Shown in pieces: positions 10,975 to 22,885 of a stretch of DNA of 64,000 nucleotides (the first letter of the stretch is position 1; the number at the start of each line of letters is the position of its first letter). The position numbers and the translations under genes were made by a program. The stretch covers positions 62,001-126,000 of the forward strand of contig JANBPK010000922.1 of assembly GCA_027579435.1 (NCBI GenBank), given 5' to 3'. The DNA comes from Candolleomyces eurysporus. Lineage: Eukaryota; Basidiomycota; Agaricomycetes; Agaricales; Psathyrellaceae. The notes below the pieces were generated by a model. The model was given only the letters and a program-made list of their open reading frames with translations. It was not told the origin of the DNA and ran no database searches.

Positions 10975-11333
10975 TGTGGAGGCGTAGAATGGGACAACTG
11001 GAACTTGCTTTCTAGTCAATGATTTGGAGCGAACCTCTTTTGATTGAAAGGCGTACTTAACTGGAACCGATCTTGAGAAAACTGGGACCACGCCTTGTGC
11101 CAGGCCTAGAACATGAATGGAGCAACCGCAACGTACACTGCGGTTGCTTTTCTTCTTCCTTGACTGTCCAATGAATAGAGAATATCGCACACAACGCCTT
11201 TGTTTCCGTTGACCAACTTGAATGGAACTGAAAGGTTTTCCGTTAAGATGACCTTCATTCCAGCGAATAATGGAAGCTTGCCAAGGGAATCCTCGTTGAT
11301 GCGGGCAGGAGGATTCCAGAGTTCATTGGCCAA
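10975..11333 (-). pseudogene. Pif1/Helitron-type helicase fragment, copy B
   Basis: This is a diverged duplicate of the fragment at 6765-7140. On the minus strand it reads LPLFAGMKVILTENLS, KLVNGNKGVVCDI, then after a frame change HVLGLAQGVVPVF and RKQVPVVPFYAST. A short deletion removed the bases around the GRPIH segment present in copy A. It lacks the rest of the enzyme and cannot be active. Confidence 0.75.
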
Positions 11334-11399
11334 AGGTGTTACGGTCTCGTGGTGGTGGGTACAAATGAGCCGTATTGACCGATCGTTTTTCGTGTGATG

Positions 11400-12077
11400 G
11401 AAGAAGACACATTAAGTTCGTCTCGCAGGTGCGAGTGTCTAGGTCCGCCCCATTACTATCATATTAAATAGGCGGGTTCTTAGAAGGTCAAGGCGCCTAG
11501 ATAGTGTAGTATGAGAGACGAGCCTATAGCAAACAAGTGTTGAATAGCTGATAGTTATTAATTGAAAACTTGAAGCTGGACCTCTCAAATCAATTCACTT
11601 GGGTTCTTAGAAGATCAAGGCGCCTAGATGTGGTGAGATGGTGTACGGGAGAAGAGCCTCGAGCCTCATGGAGGTTATATTACTGTGATTCGAGGGTGCG
11701 CGCGTGTTCGGCGCTTAGGCGCGGTGGTCAGCTGGCTAGAGAGTTGCTTCCGAACTGCAATGATTTGGAAGGAACGGCCAGACTTGAATGTATGCACATT
11801 GTCACAAGGTCACCTAGACTGGCTCGGTATTGAGTATCTGGCAGCTGACACTTCTCATTAATTCATAGTTTGAATATCACCGGGACTCGATGGTGTGCGC
11901 GTGTTCAGCGTTTAGAAGCGATGGGTCAGCTGGCTGGGCTGGCTAGGGCACAGGGGAGACACTTCTGAGTTATCGATCCGCATCGATAGTTTGCAGGCTC
12001 GGGCCATCCCTTTGAATGAGTTCTTATCACCTCCGATAACAGTCCAGTAAGGTTGCAAGTACAAACATGTTCTAACC
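11400..12077. repeat. Upstream repeat region, copy B
   Basis: Matches 7250-7949 with several deletions. The TATCGAT-4 bases-ATCGATA palindrome is kept at 11971-11988 although its spacer changed from TTGC to CCGC, which keeps the two arms intact. The GGCGCCTAGAT-containing direct repeats are also kept. Confidence 0.6.
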
Positions 12078-12085
12078 TATATAAT
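12078..12085 (+). promoter_or_regulatory. TATA box of the gene at 12146
   Basis: TATATAAT, 68 bases upstream of the ATG, identical in motif and spacing to the paralog at 8018. Confidence 0.7.
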
Positions 12086-12145
12086 CAAGATCATCCAAGT
12101 CACCTTCAGACCAGAATCAACCAGAACTGTTTGCAACAAGACAAC

Positions 12146-13427
12146 ATGGCAGTCACCACCGTCCCCATCGTTGCACTCCTCGAATACCTCTCCCAAAACC
12201 CCGATTACAACGACTCTGATGTGATCAGCGTCACTCACGCAAAGAACCTCGATTCTCGCGTCAAACATGAATACCTCCACCTCATCATCCGTGACCGAAC
12301 CACCAATCGTTGGCGTCGTCTCCTTGCGGAACGTCAAACTACTCAGGACCAAGTCATTATTGGCTTCTGGCCTTGGGTTGATCAAGGAGGCTCAGCTAGT
12401 AGCAGCGGCCCAGTAGCCTCGGGTGACCTGAAGGTACCCAGTCCTCTCCTGATGCGTAACCTTTACTTCGAACCACTCGATCTCCAATCCGTTGCGAAAG
12501 TACTCTTGGAGGTGCATCGCCAAAAACCCAACTATAATTTCTTTTTTGCCAACTGTTACTGGTATTCCGATGCGGTCTTCCAAATCTTCAAAGCCATGGC
12601 ACGCGGCATGGAGTATAGAAAGTGGTCGTGGCTGGTTTTCCGGGGCATCCCTCTTATTCTTTCTGTAAGTCACTCTTCCTGCGTACAAATACAATCTTGA
12701 AAATACTCGTAACGGTACTGATTTTTCCTAAGGTTGATGCTGCCCAGGCAGCCGTAAAGTTCAGTGAAGAGATGGATCATGAAGATTTCAAAGCGGATCT
12801 CGAAACCTTTTACAAATCCGCAGGAGACGTAGGAAAGTTTGGCATTCCTCACCTCAAGAAGACGGTGTTTTTGGACGAAATCGAGGTATGTTTCTCGTCA
12901 CCATGCTTGATAAAAATACCGGCGTTCCTCAACAACGAATGGTCCCCAGGTGTCTTCGAGAATAGCACTCGCTATGAAAAGAGTTAATGCCATTTCGAAC
13001 CTCGATGTAAGCCATTATCTCTTCTAGGTTCGACTCTACTCACCGCCTACCCTCATTCCTAGAAATCGGCGATTTGTAGAGTAACCAAAGAACGTAAGAA
13101 AGAGATCAACACGTTCTCAGAGCATGTCCTCGCCCATTCCGAGAAAGAAGCAAACTTGGCGTTCTTTGAAAGTTGCTTGAGCGGTAGCAAAGAGGTAGAT
13201 CTTAATCTTTCATTTTATACGTTCAGAGTGATGACAATTTGGATGCTATGTAGCCTGAAAGTACCGAGAATCCTGATTCATTCATCACTGAACTGCATGC
13301 CAAGGTAGTTGAGATTGGCTCAGCGGAAGCTCCATCCAAAGAAGAAGAAGCGCGCTACGAAGAGGCAATCCGCGCTTTTGCTGGAGGGGTTCTGAGGAAG
13401 GTTCGTGATGATGGAGTTGTCTTTTGA
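12146..13427 (+). CDS. Unrecognised paralogous family, copy 3 (intact)
   Basis: Five exons, 12146-12664, 12733-12885, 12950-13006, 13063-13194 and 13254-13427, join in phase 0 to give 344 residues, the only complete and unbroken member in the window. The N-terminal half has HEYLHLIIRD (His41 and His45), QVIIGFWPW near residue 69, and ANCYWYSDAVF with Cys137. The C-terminal half is charged and probably helical, ending KVRDDGVVF. The arrangement of a strand His followed about 90 residues later by Asn-Cys-aromatic recalls permuted NlpC/P60-like folds such as LRAT and PPPDE proteins, but no family can be named with certainty. There is no signal peptide. It lies in a tandemly duplicated block with repeated flanks and a helicase fragment. 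Confidence 0.85.
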
Positions 13428-14960
13428 AGAATATGCGGTGTATACCGAGTTTCCGTTGGCTCCGATTCTGATCCTAAGCATTGATTTCCGATTGCCTGCC
13501 GCCTATCCTCTCTGTCGCTCTTGCGAAACGTTGGAATTGTCTTCTGCATCGATCGTTTAATGTACCGAAGCTGTACCAATACTGTGTTATCGTAGCTGTT
13601 GCTTGACTCTACACTGAACGCGTGCGTTCGAATCAACATGGTTCCACCTATAGGCTCGAAAGACGCTCTGGATCATTACTCGACATTCAGAAATTCGCAG
13701 TCAGAGCGTGTCATGCCGATGCCGACGTAGTAGATTTACCCTAGTTGTTGTCAATTTGTGCTCGAGCACGCCATGGCTAGGAGGAGATGGGCAGCCAAAC
13801 TCAGGCGGCTTCCCGTTTGTTTGGTTTCGGATGGTGTACAAACAAATACCGGCCCGCGCCATCTCTCCGTCGCGGGGTACACTGGCATCCACTAGTAAGT
13901 CGCGTGAAATTGAACGTGAAGTACATACAGCTAGCGTTCCTAGTAGGGCGGCAGAGATGAAGACATGGTCACGGAGACTCGGGAATTGTCAGCGTCCTAG
14001 AGGCGGGGGCTNCTCTGCGCAGCAAATCAGCTAGCCAGCCAGAGGCCCAGAGATGATGTGCCAAGCACTTGCAATTGCATTGCAGTCCCTGCTCGGGAAC
14101 CCAGCCCGAAGCGTACTCCTGGGCCTCAGGCCTCAGGGACCGAGCCAGGCTTCTTTCACTCGGAACGGAGAGACAGATTGCCGAGAAGGGAAGATGTTTG
14201 AAGCAAGGGAAGAACGGAATCGAAAATCAAACGGGCGGTGTTCGATTGTTAGCGCTGGCATGCTTGGTGTTAACCCTGACCATAAGGCGGGTTACAGCAT
14301 GACGTCAGTCAGAGAAGGTTTTGTTTGCTGGAAAGCGGTCGGTCTGAGGAGGATCGTAGGAACAGAGCGAGAGATTTGGCTGGGCTTTTTATTTGGGATT
14401 GGGGTTGGCGCCGGAGAATTGTGGATGTACAAGGACCGAAAGAAGATTCTCCTGGCTCGGGGACGACCATGGGCGCGTGTTCGAAGTCCTATACGCGAGC
14501 AACGACTTGGAGAGCTCCAAAATTATATCTTGGAGCCAGGTTGATTTGAACACTTTTATGAATGACAGGGAAGGTGACATATACGTACATACATTCAGGA
14601 ACTACCCAGGGCCGTGAAATGCGGGTTGCGGAGAACTTGCGGAGAACGAGTTCTGAATTGAACAAGTTCTGTCCATCATTGGTAGTGACCAAGTACTTGA
14701 CATTGATACGGACTTTGAGAGGAAAAGGAAAATTTGAAGACGTACACAGTATTTATAGAAGTCAGATTGACGGTTGGTGCGCGGGAGCGATATAAGAAGA
14801 GTTTGAAGGACTGGCAAGCTTGAGATTTTCCTCAGGCTCTAGTGTAGCAGGTTAGATTCAAAGATTTTAAACCGAACGAGTGCCGATGGAGGCAATCCTC
14901 TCGCGAGTTTAAATCTGTGTGGAGGCGAATGTGAATTCGCGTGAACATTGCAGCTCTTAT
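13428..14960. repeat. Downstream repeat region, copy B
   Basis: Second copy of the 9464-10974 region. Differences are small indels and substitutions, for example an N at 14012 and a missing segment near 14282. The right end stops matching near 14820-14960, just before the Ser/Pro-rich gene. Confidence 0.75.
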
Positions 14961-15612
14961 CTATCGAGTTGAAGGCAAGCTTGGAGACTCGGAGATCCAA
15001 CGAGGTGGAGGAGGCTCGAGTATCAGTAAGTCGGTCAGCCGATCGATCACCGAGGGGAGGAAGAAGACTGATGGGCGGAAACTTCTCCTCTTCTCCCACT
15101 CCCTTCTCCCACTCCCTTCCTCAGCGCTGGCAGCCTAATGGCCGACGCGAAGGACGATTCTTCAGTATTTGACCCGATACCAGGCGGTGCACATTAGAAG
15201 GGAGAGACGAGATAGCATCTGCATTGCTCGGAGACCGCAGTGAAGCTCCGGGACCGAGCCAGCACGGAGACAGAGATTGCGGAGAAGGGAAGGAAGCTTG
15301 GAATGGAAAACTGATTGACCGAAAAGGGCAGTGACATGGTTGGCAGCCCTGGCTGGCAGAGAAGGCTGGTTGGAGGGGATTTACCGAGGCTTTTGCTCGA
15401 GAATTGGTGGAGAATGGACCGAAAGAAGACTAGGCCTCGTGCTAGCAAACTAATGTCGAACGATGTTGACATACAGACGGGAAACAAGGCCCGACCCCAG
15501 TGACGTCGGAGCTAAGCGGGCCAATCAGATCGCAGGGATCCGTCGTTCGACTTCTTGCCGCTAAACGAAAAGCAGCGTCTGTTTTTCGTCCTCTCCCCTC
15601 CCCCATGCCCCG
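14961..15612. other. Intergenic, promoter region of the Ser/Pro-rich gene
   Basis: Around 15240-15310 a short stretch (GGGACCGAGCCAG, then a GAGACAGA/GAGAAGGGAAG stretch) is a decayed further copy of the downstream repeat near 10170 and 14130. A pyrimidine-rich stretch at 15585-15610 lies directly before the ATG. No gene seen. Confidence 0.5.
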
Positions 15613-18600
15613 ATGGCCTCTGTGAGCTCGACACCGTCCTCGCCGTCTGTGCCCTATGTCATCCCCTGCTCCCTCTCCCGCCGCCGCCGTCTCTCCAGCG
15701 TCTCCCAGTCACCGCCAGCGTCACCCCTAGTGCCATCAACGCCCCCAGATGTCGTCGCCCATCTCTCACTAGCCGCCACGGGCAAGGAACAAGGCCAGGA
15801 CGCGTTCGAGCCAGAGCTCATCACCGACGACGTAACCACCCCCCTCTCCCACTGGGGCCTCTCCCGTCTCGTCCGCTTCGACAACGAATGCGTTGTCATA
15901 CCCGAGTCTGAATGGTTCCCCCATTGTCTCGACTGTGACCCCGACGACCCACACGCCTCCCACCACAGCGACAGGGGACGAGGGCTCAAGGCCGTCTTTG
16001 GGCTCAAGAAGATGAAAAAGGTCGTGATGGTCAACAAGTCGGTGTCGCTGCCGCTATGGCCAGCTGGCGGGTCCTCGTCGAGAGACGACCCGGACCATGG
16101 TGCCACGACAGGGGAGAGTGGGACCGAAGACGAGACCACCGCTGCTCCCTCCACTCCCCAGCGCAAGGTCGTAAGACTGAACTTTAAGCTTCCTATACCC
16201 ACGTACGTCCATCCTTGTTCCGTGCCTTTGTGCTCGTAGTCTAACATTGCCCAGATTCTCGCCAGATCGACCTCTGAATACATCGCGCCACCCCCATCTA
16301 CGCTCGCCCTCCCTCGAAGCACGCCCATATGCCCTCCCGCACTCGCACAGAGGGCGAAAATCCAGCCGCAGCCAGTCTCCCCCTGCGCATCCCACCCAAC
16401 CACTCTCGCTCTCGCCCATCTTGGTGCACAGGAGCTACACAAACTCGCCCGTCGCACAGGAAACCAACGCCCATGCCTCGGCCTCGTCGCTCTCCATATC
16501 CCCGGAGCACCCACAACAACAACCGCACCCGCACACGATACCCCATCACCCGCATAACGCGTTGTACACCAACCCGCGAGATCTCTCGCCCTCGCCTCCC
16601 CCGCCCGCTTCTCGGATCACCGCGCATATCCATTCGTCCAGTGTACACACACAGCAATCGTCCACTTCGTCATCTAGCTCTGAAACCCAAATCAATACCC
16701 TTTATGCTAATACCCCGAATCACGACCCACACCATCAACACACACTGCCCGAGCTCGTACCGCTGAGACCCTGTTGCCCCGATTGCACCAAGACGCTCGA
16801 AGAAGCGCTGAAAAAGGGCGAAGAGTGGAAGGAAAAGTTTAGTAGAGGCGCCAAGAGGAGACGAAGGAGGAGCTCGAGCGTGACCAGCAACGGGAGCGTC
16901 GCGAGCATCGATGGGGCGAGTCTCGGGAGCATCGACGGCGTCGTCGGCTCCAAGGCGCAGGAGAAGAGTCTGCCAGAGGTGCCCGTGGTGGTTGGGCACG
17001 CGGCGGAGAAGCCCGTGGCGGTCCCCGTGGGCTCTGCGCTGAAGAAGCATTCTTCGTTTTCCTCGTTTTCGACGCCTGCGCCTTTGGGGGCGGCGAGCTC
17101 GATCGAGGAGACGGATGAGGAGCATGAGGGCGAGACGGAGGGTGAGACGGAGGCCGAGTCGGAGGGCGATGCCGCTGCTGCTACTATCGCGAAATCGGGC
17201 AACTCGACGCCTACGGCTCAGCGATCTGGAACTTCGACGCCTACTGTATCGCGATCGGGAGCTTCGACGCCCACCGCGAACGGACCTACCAGCACTAAAA
17301 AGCNTGTCGATGGCTGTGGTGGACGAGGTTGAGGGACTCAAGAGGAGGAGGAGCGGGAGTGTGGGTAGCATGACTCGGATGATTGCGGCTACGAGTGGAG
17401 GAGGGAGCTTTCCTGTTGTGGTTTCTACTCCTGCACCACCTGTCACGACTACGACTGTTACAGCTACTGCTACTACGGTGAAGACCGCGGAGAAGGTGCC
17501 GAAATCTGCTGCACAAGAGGAGGCGGAGGAGGTTGTGAAAGCTGCGATGATCAAGCCTGTTCCTGTTGTTCAGAGGAGCGCTGCGACGACCACTACCACC
17601 ACCGCTGCCACTAGTCCTTCAAAGAGGACGTTCCTGGAAATCCCGTCTCCTTCTCGCCCAGGTGCAGGTACGGGTACGGCGGTCTTCCACATGCACGACC
17701 GCGTACCGTCGGGAGGCTCCATGTCGTCCGTGTCGTCCGGAAGCGGGAACGAGAGCGCAGGGAGCGCACATAGCAGAGGGAGTACAGGGAGCACGGGGAG
17801 TGCGGGGTCCAGAGGATCTAGAGGGGAGCGGGCGGAAGGGTATCCTGAAGAACGGGAGTGGGAGCGGGAGGAGCTCGCCTGTGGACCCTTCCTCGACCCC
17901 GACTTGGGCGAGTGCGAACGCGAGCGAAAACCAGGCGACGCCTACGCGGCCTTCGTTGCTCCCCTCAGCGCCTACGGATCCTGGGACGCCTACGACGCCT
18001 AAGGGGAGTGGTGGGGCGGCGACGCCGTCCAAGAGGAGTAAGCGGCATAGCTACCATGGGTACCCGCCTTCGTCGAAAAAGTACCAGGATAGGGAGCGGG
18101 AGAAGGAGACGATGGAGAATACGTTGATGAATATGAAGATGGGGTCCAGCTCGAGTGTGCAGATCCAGATTAGCAGTCGGGCGAGGGGGTCCAAGGGGTC
18201 GACCCGCCTGCGTCGTCGTCGTCGTGTACGTCGTCGGGGAGCTCGCCGCTTTCGTCGAGCCCGAGGAAGGGGGCGATGANTTGATATGTGTGGGGATGTG
18301 GACAGTCCGAGGAGGCGGCTGTACGAGAGGGAGAAGAGGGGCGGGGAGGACAAGGATTACTTTGGGAAGGAGGGGGAGTGCAGGCAGGCGGACGAGGATG
18401 ACGAGCTGCTGTTCCCGCTGCCTAGGAGCCCGAGGGGCAGTCCNGGGGGTGTCGCCTGTTGGGACACCTGGTGCGCTGACGCCGACGCCTGGGACGCCGT
18501 TGGACTCGGAGGGCACGACGACGCCGCGTGTGTCGCCTAGGTGTTCGCCGTATCCTTTGTGCCCTGAGTCGTCGTCGCCGCGGATATCGTCGAGTGCGTC

Positions 18601-19514
18601 GTCGTCGTCTTCGTCCCCGCGTATCTCGCCTAGGGGCTCGATGACGCGGATTTCGCCCAATTCGAGTTCGACGCGTTTGTCGCCAAAGGATAGTCCAAGG
18701 AACAGTCCGAGGATCAAGCCTAGTCCATTGGCTGTTACGAGTCCTATAACCAACTCAGTTTCTAGTCCGGGGTTGGGTGTGGTGGCTGTTCAGGGCGATA
18801 TCGATGGGAGCGGGGGGGATACGGATGTGGAGGTTGATGATGATAATGGGAGGAGCGGGAGTGAGAGTGAGGATGGGGTGTTGAGAGGGATGGTTAGTAT
18901 TACGCGGAGGGCTGTATCGCCGCCGCCACCACTGCCGCCGACGCAGTCGCAACCACAATCGCAATCGCAAGCGCAAGCACCACAGCAGGTTCCCGTGATT
19001 ACGAGGACGAGGGCTTCGTTGAGTCCTGAAGAAGAGAAAGAGGAGAGCGGCGTGCCGGTGCCCTTGCCTGAGAAGAGGCAACGACCGAGTTTGCACGTAC
19101 GGACGATGAGCGAGCCGGCAGTCGCTTTCGGCGGTTCCAACAAGTCCAAGTCGACTGCCGCAGACAAGCACCAATTGAAGTTCCCGCATATTGGGCTTGG
19201 GAATCATCGGCAATCTNCCCCCTTCGTCGACGTCGGCTTCGCCACCTGCTGCCCCTGGGAGGTTGTCGCCTACGTCTTCGAGTACTTCGCCTACTGCTGC
19301 GTTGTCTACGCCGTCCAAGTCGGCTAGTTTGAGTCCTACGGCGAGGCGTGTTAATGCTGCGAGTCCGACTTCGAGTGCGCCGAGTCCTACGGCTGCTAGG
19401 AAGCAGCCGAGGAAGACGAGCTCGTCGTTTTCGGCTATTGGGAGGAATTTGAGGGCGTTGAGTGCGGATGTGTTGAAGGGTGTTGGGAGTATGGGCGGGA
19501 TGGGCGGGATGTGA
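15613..19514 (+). CDS. Large Ser/Pro/Thr-rich protein, unrecognised
   Basis: One gene of roughly 1,280 residues. Exon 1 is 15613-16202; the intron 16203-16254 starts GTACGT and ends CCAG; the rest is one exon to the TGA at 19512-19514. The reading frame is interrupted by N at 17304, 18280, 18444 and 19217. Dropping each N brings the frame back, and two further one-base slips near 17830 and 18200 lie in G runs. The most conserved-looking part is the N-terminus, with WGLSRLVRFDNECVVIPESE (residues 81-100) and KVVRLNFKLPIPT. RLVRF fits the loose RVxF pattern of protein phosphatase 1 docking, which is only suggestive. Otherwise the protein is disordered: SP/TP sites, Ser runs, Gln/Ser/Pro tracts and basic patches, as in a heavily phosphorylated signalling or cytoskeletal regulator. 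Its 3' third is duplicated at 28556-29655. Confidence 0.75.
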
Positions 19515-20289
19515 GAGGTCTTGGTGACTTGNTTTTTTCTTTATTCGCTTTCGTCTTTTTTCCTTTTCATTTTGGGTGGAGTTGTTGTCCTCTTTTTTTT
19601 ATTTTTTATTCGAGTTTTCGAGCTTTGGGGTTGTTGTTGTTTTAATGTTTTCTTTATTTGTTGTTGGGTGTTCTCTCGACATCGTCNTTTTTTTTCGCTA
19701 TTCTTTGATTTCCTGTCTGTTGTTATTCGCCTTCGTCTTCGCCATAGCTACTCTATTCTTCTCCTCCTCCTATATGATACACACGCATTTTTTTTGCTAA
19801 CGAGCAACTAGTACCATTTCATCTATTTATACCCCCTGGCGCGTATCTCTAGCGCTGTATCACTCACTCACTCATACACTCGTTTACCATCATATCTATT
19901 TCTTTTTTTTTTCATCTCATTCTGTTTTCCTTTCGTCAAGCTCTTCCTTTTTTTTCGCAATTATTTTTGGAGTTTTCTATTCTGGTTCTCGTACTACATA
20001 TTTATCTACCTCCCTCTCTCTTTCGAGGGGAGCGAGAAAAAAAGTAAAAGAAGCAGAAAGATGGAAGAAGAAGAAGAGGCGTTTTTTTCATTTATTTGCC
20101 TGGTACGATAGGATACAGTAGTGTTCTTTTAATCTCGGTTTTCTCTCTCTCNTCNTTTTTTTTATCAGTTGTTGTAATGAGTTTAGCTACCACACCTGCA
20201 TAGTAACGACCCTTTGGATGACAAGTAATGAATATTTTATGAATTCAGGTTTTTTTGGCTTTGTTTTACTTTTGAGGATTTGGGTTGTC
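19515..20289. repeat. Pyrimidine-rich 3' flank, copy I
   Basis: T-rich low-complexity DNA with Ns at 19532, 19687, 20152 and 20155, each next to a T run. The stretch 19690-20289 recurs at 29680-30300, and its right part (19970-20289) again at 23487-23800. It holds the 3' UTRs of the Ser/Pro-rich gene and the converging NACHT gene. Confidence 0.7.
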
Positions 20290-22885
20290 TCAGGGACTGT
20301 ATCGACCAAGAGGCGGCAGATTCCACGGTCTAGGGTCAAGTGTCGACTTGGGGGGGAATTTGAAGCCAGACCCGAACGGCCTTGACGATGATCCTGACGA
20401 CACAGCTTGCCCTTCAGCTGGCGCTTCAAGTACGAAGTGCCGAGAAGGATCCGTTTCCATCGAGCTGTCCTCCAATGGATGCGGAGAGGACCTGCCAATG
20501 GGCGACCATCCAGGGGATCGCGGACGAACGGGGTCCACTTCCATGTGACTGCCCAAGGATGCAATTGACGATGGTCTGCTTAATCGATGCGGGTCCCTCG
20601 TGACGAGAGATGCAGATGAGGATCTGGAGCTCCATGAAGCTTCGCTCAGGGACTGTGTCGACTTGGAGGGGAAGTTGAAGACAGGGCCAGACCCGGATGA
20701 CCCTGACGATGACCCTGACGACCAGATGCGCGAAGCTTGCCCTTCGGCCGGCGCTTTGAGTACAGTCCAAGGCGCAAGCCTTTCACGTTGACGAGCCTTG
20801 GGAATTGCAATCTTCACGAGATCCACCAGTTTCTCCATCTTATTCTCTTTATCCAAATGCCAATTCTCCTCCAAAAAAGAGAACAACGAATTGGATTCGG
20901 CACAACACAGACGGATGGTTTTACACATCCGTGGACACTTTGTCCTCCAGAGCTTGCCTGCTCGTCGGAAGAGCGATCGGCTCTATAAAGCGAGAGTTAA
21001 AACAAAAAAATGTACCTCAAGTGACACGATACTTACTTCGCATGTATGAAGTATTTTGACGCCCTCGGCAATTGGTTGGAACCAACGATTTCTGAGTCCC
21101 ACGAGAGCTGAACCGTGAGGTTTCATATGATTGAGCATGTCGTTGGGCTGTGGCCACAGTCGTCGACCAAAAAGGAAGATCCATCCTAGCAGAATGGTAA
21201 AGTCAAACCGGAAGATGTTTTCCAATTTGGAGTCCGTTGCAGCTTCGAGTTCTGAGATGGAGAGGTCGTATTGCGTTGGGACGTCAGGCCATGTGAAGCG
21301 GAGACATAGATAAAGGGCGCCAAATGTTGCGCCGGAGTCTCTAGTTGGGGTATCCAAGGTGTGGGACCATCGTTGTAAATTATGGATTGCCGCTATCGTG
21401 AATTGGGCCACGGTATCTCCCTCGCTTTGAAAGAGGTCTCCGGATCTCTCTGGCGCCTTGAGGTAATCCTCCATGCTTTTATGGTAGAAGCGGATGTATG
21501 CGGCGCCATGTGTCTCTGTCTGGTGTTGATTCGGTACGTGGATCAGGGCGGGCATTTTTGAAAGGAGGATGTTAGTGGTGCCAGGGGGGAGCCCGAAAAA
21601 TGTGTCCAGCATGAGAGGTGATGGGCCCAACTCCAGACCTTCTGACTCGGTCAAGAGGGAGTTGGTTTCGATGATACTCCAAATCTCCGGGATTGCGTGC
21701 AGGACAAGCCGCAAAAGCGTCCTGTTGATACCCGACACAGACAGGATCTGTGTGTAGAGTGCATCAAGATCTGCAAATGGATTGGAGAGGGAAGCCACGG
21801 GGCGTTTCGGGGTGGCTATGGCATCCAAAACGTTGGTGAGGAGGGTGCCGGGGTGCTGGCTATCGTTTTCGACGTAATGGACGATGGTAGAGACGAATAT
21901 GAATTGACCTGAGGCCATCTTGACCAGCATCTCTAAGACTTCCCGTGTTGGCCAAGTGGCGGGAAGAGTATGGCCTGCCGGGTGAGTTTTTCGAATACGC
22001 GAAAATTCCTCGATGAGGTAAAGCAGGATATCTTCATCGGAAGCGTAGCCATGCAAGCGAAATCTCTTCGTATTCGACCAAAGAGGTGCCTCCAGAAATG
22101 TGGTCAGGATATCAAGTTCGGGCCTGCTGGAGAAAATAACACAGAATGGGAAGGTCGAATGCTGCGTTAGGGCGTGAAGGACATGAATCACTTGCTTTCG
22201 TTGTGCTTTATCCCGGCATTCGTCCAGCCCATCCACGATAACAGCCTTGGGCTGTATCCATTCTTGACTTTCGCCGATATCCTCCAATGGGTCAAAGATA
22301 AGGCGTTGGAGTTGAACGAGAAGGGACTTTGAGAATATTGATAGGTCGAGCCCAATGTTCCTCAGGACGGCTTCTCGAAATCCGGGAACGGCGCTGCAGA
22401 ACTGGTGTGCGAGTGTTGCGACCAATCCGTCGGCGCTGTCGCGTCCCGAGTCCCTTCCAAAGAAGAAGGATCCTCCAAGGATTGTCCCAGCGAGACATTC
22501 TTCGGCGACTGAGCGTTGAATGCAAGTCTTTCCTGCGCCTGCAGGTCCAGAGAACCATGCCAATCTCAGGCAGTCAGGTCCACCGGCCTGGGCGATGAAC
22601 TCCTTGATGTCGTTGATGATAGTTCTGCGAGTACCCGGGTGACAGCTTGGGGTGTACGAATATGTCACCGATTCATGGGTTGCCTCCGTTGTGGTGTGTC
22701 GTAGCAAGAGTTCCAGCAATTCTGTGCAGTCTTTGCTGTTAGATGATGCCAGACAACGTCGCAACACCCTCACCTTTCCAATTGGCTGTGATATCACTGA
22801 TATGATAGTTGATTATCCTACTATTGTCGATATTGACGTCGCCGGTGGAGAACTGCTTAGCATTCTCGAAGAGCTTGCTGGACAT
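20290..22885 (-). CDS. NACHT-domain STAND ATPase, paralog 1
   Basis: Three exons on the minus strand (22885-22774, 22721-21037, 20982-20290) give 829 residues. Walker A is GPAGAGKT at residues 96-103, Walker B is AVIVDGLDEC around Asp201 and Asp204, and a sensor-like FSSRPE follows near residue 235. A segment SCHPGTR before the domain is typical of Agaricomycete NACHT proteins. The C-terminal half has a helical region with HKSMEDYL and FTILLGWIFLFGRRLW, then a third exon coding a Ser/Gly/Pro-rich tail with an internally repeated APAEGQA/SSGSSS/FPSKST unit. There are no WD40, ankyrin or TPR repeats. NACHT ATPases of this type are thought to act as signal switches in non-self recognition or programmed death in fungi; that role is inference here. 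It lies head to head with an F-box-derived sequence 270 bases away. Confidence 0.88.

Noticed and set aside
16670..17554. Long minus-strand open frame inside the Ser/Pro-rich gene
   Set aside because: It is antisense to a GC-rich coding exon, has Arg/Leu/Ser low complexity, an N and no domain. It is explained by the codon bias of the plus-strand gene.
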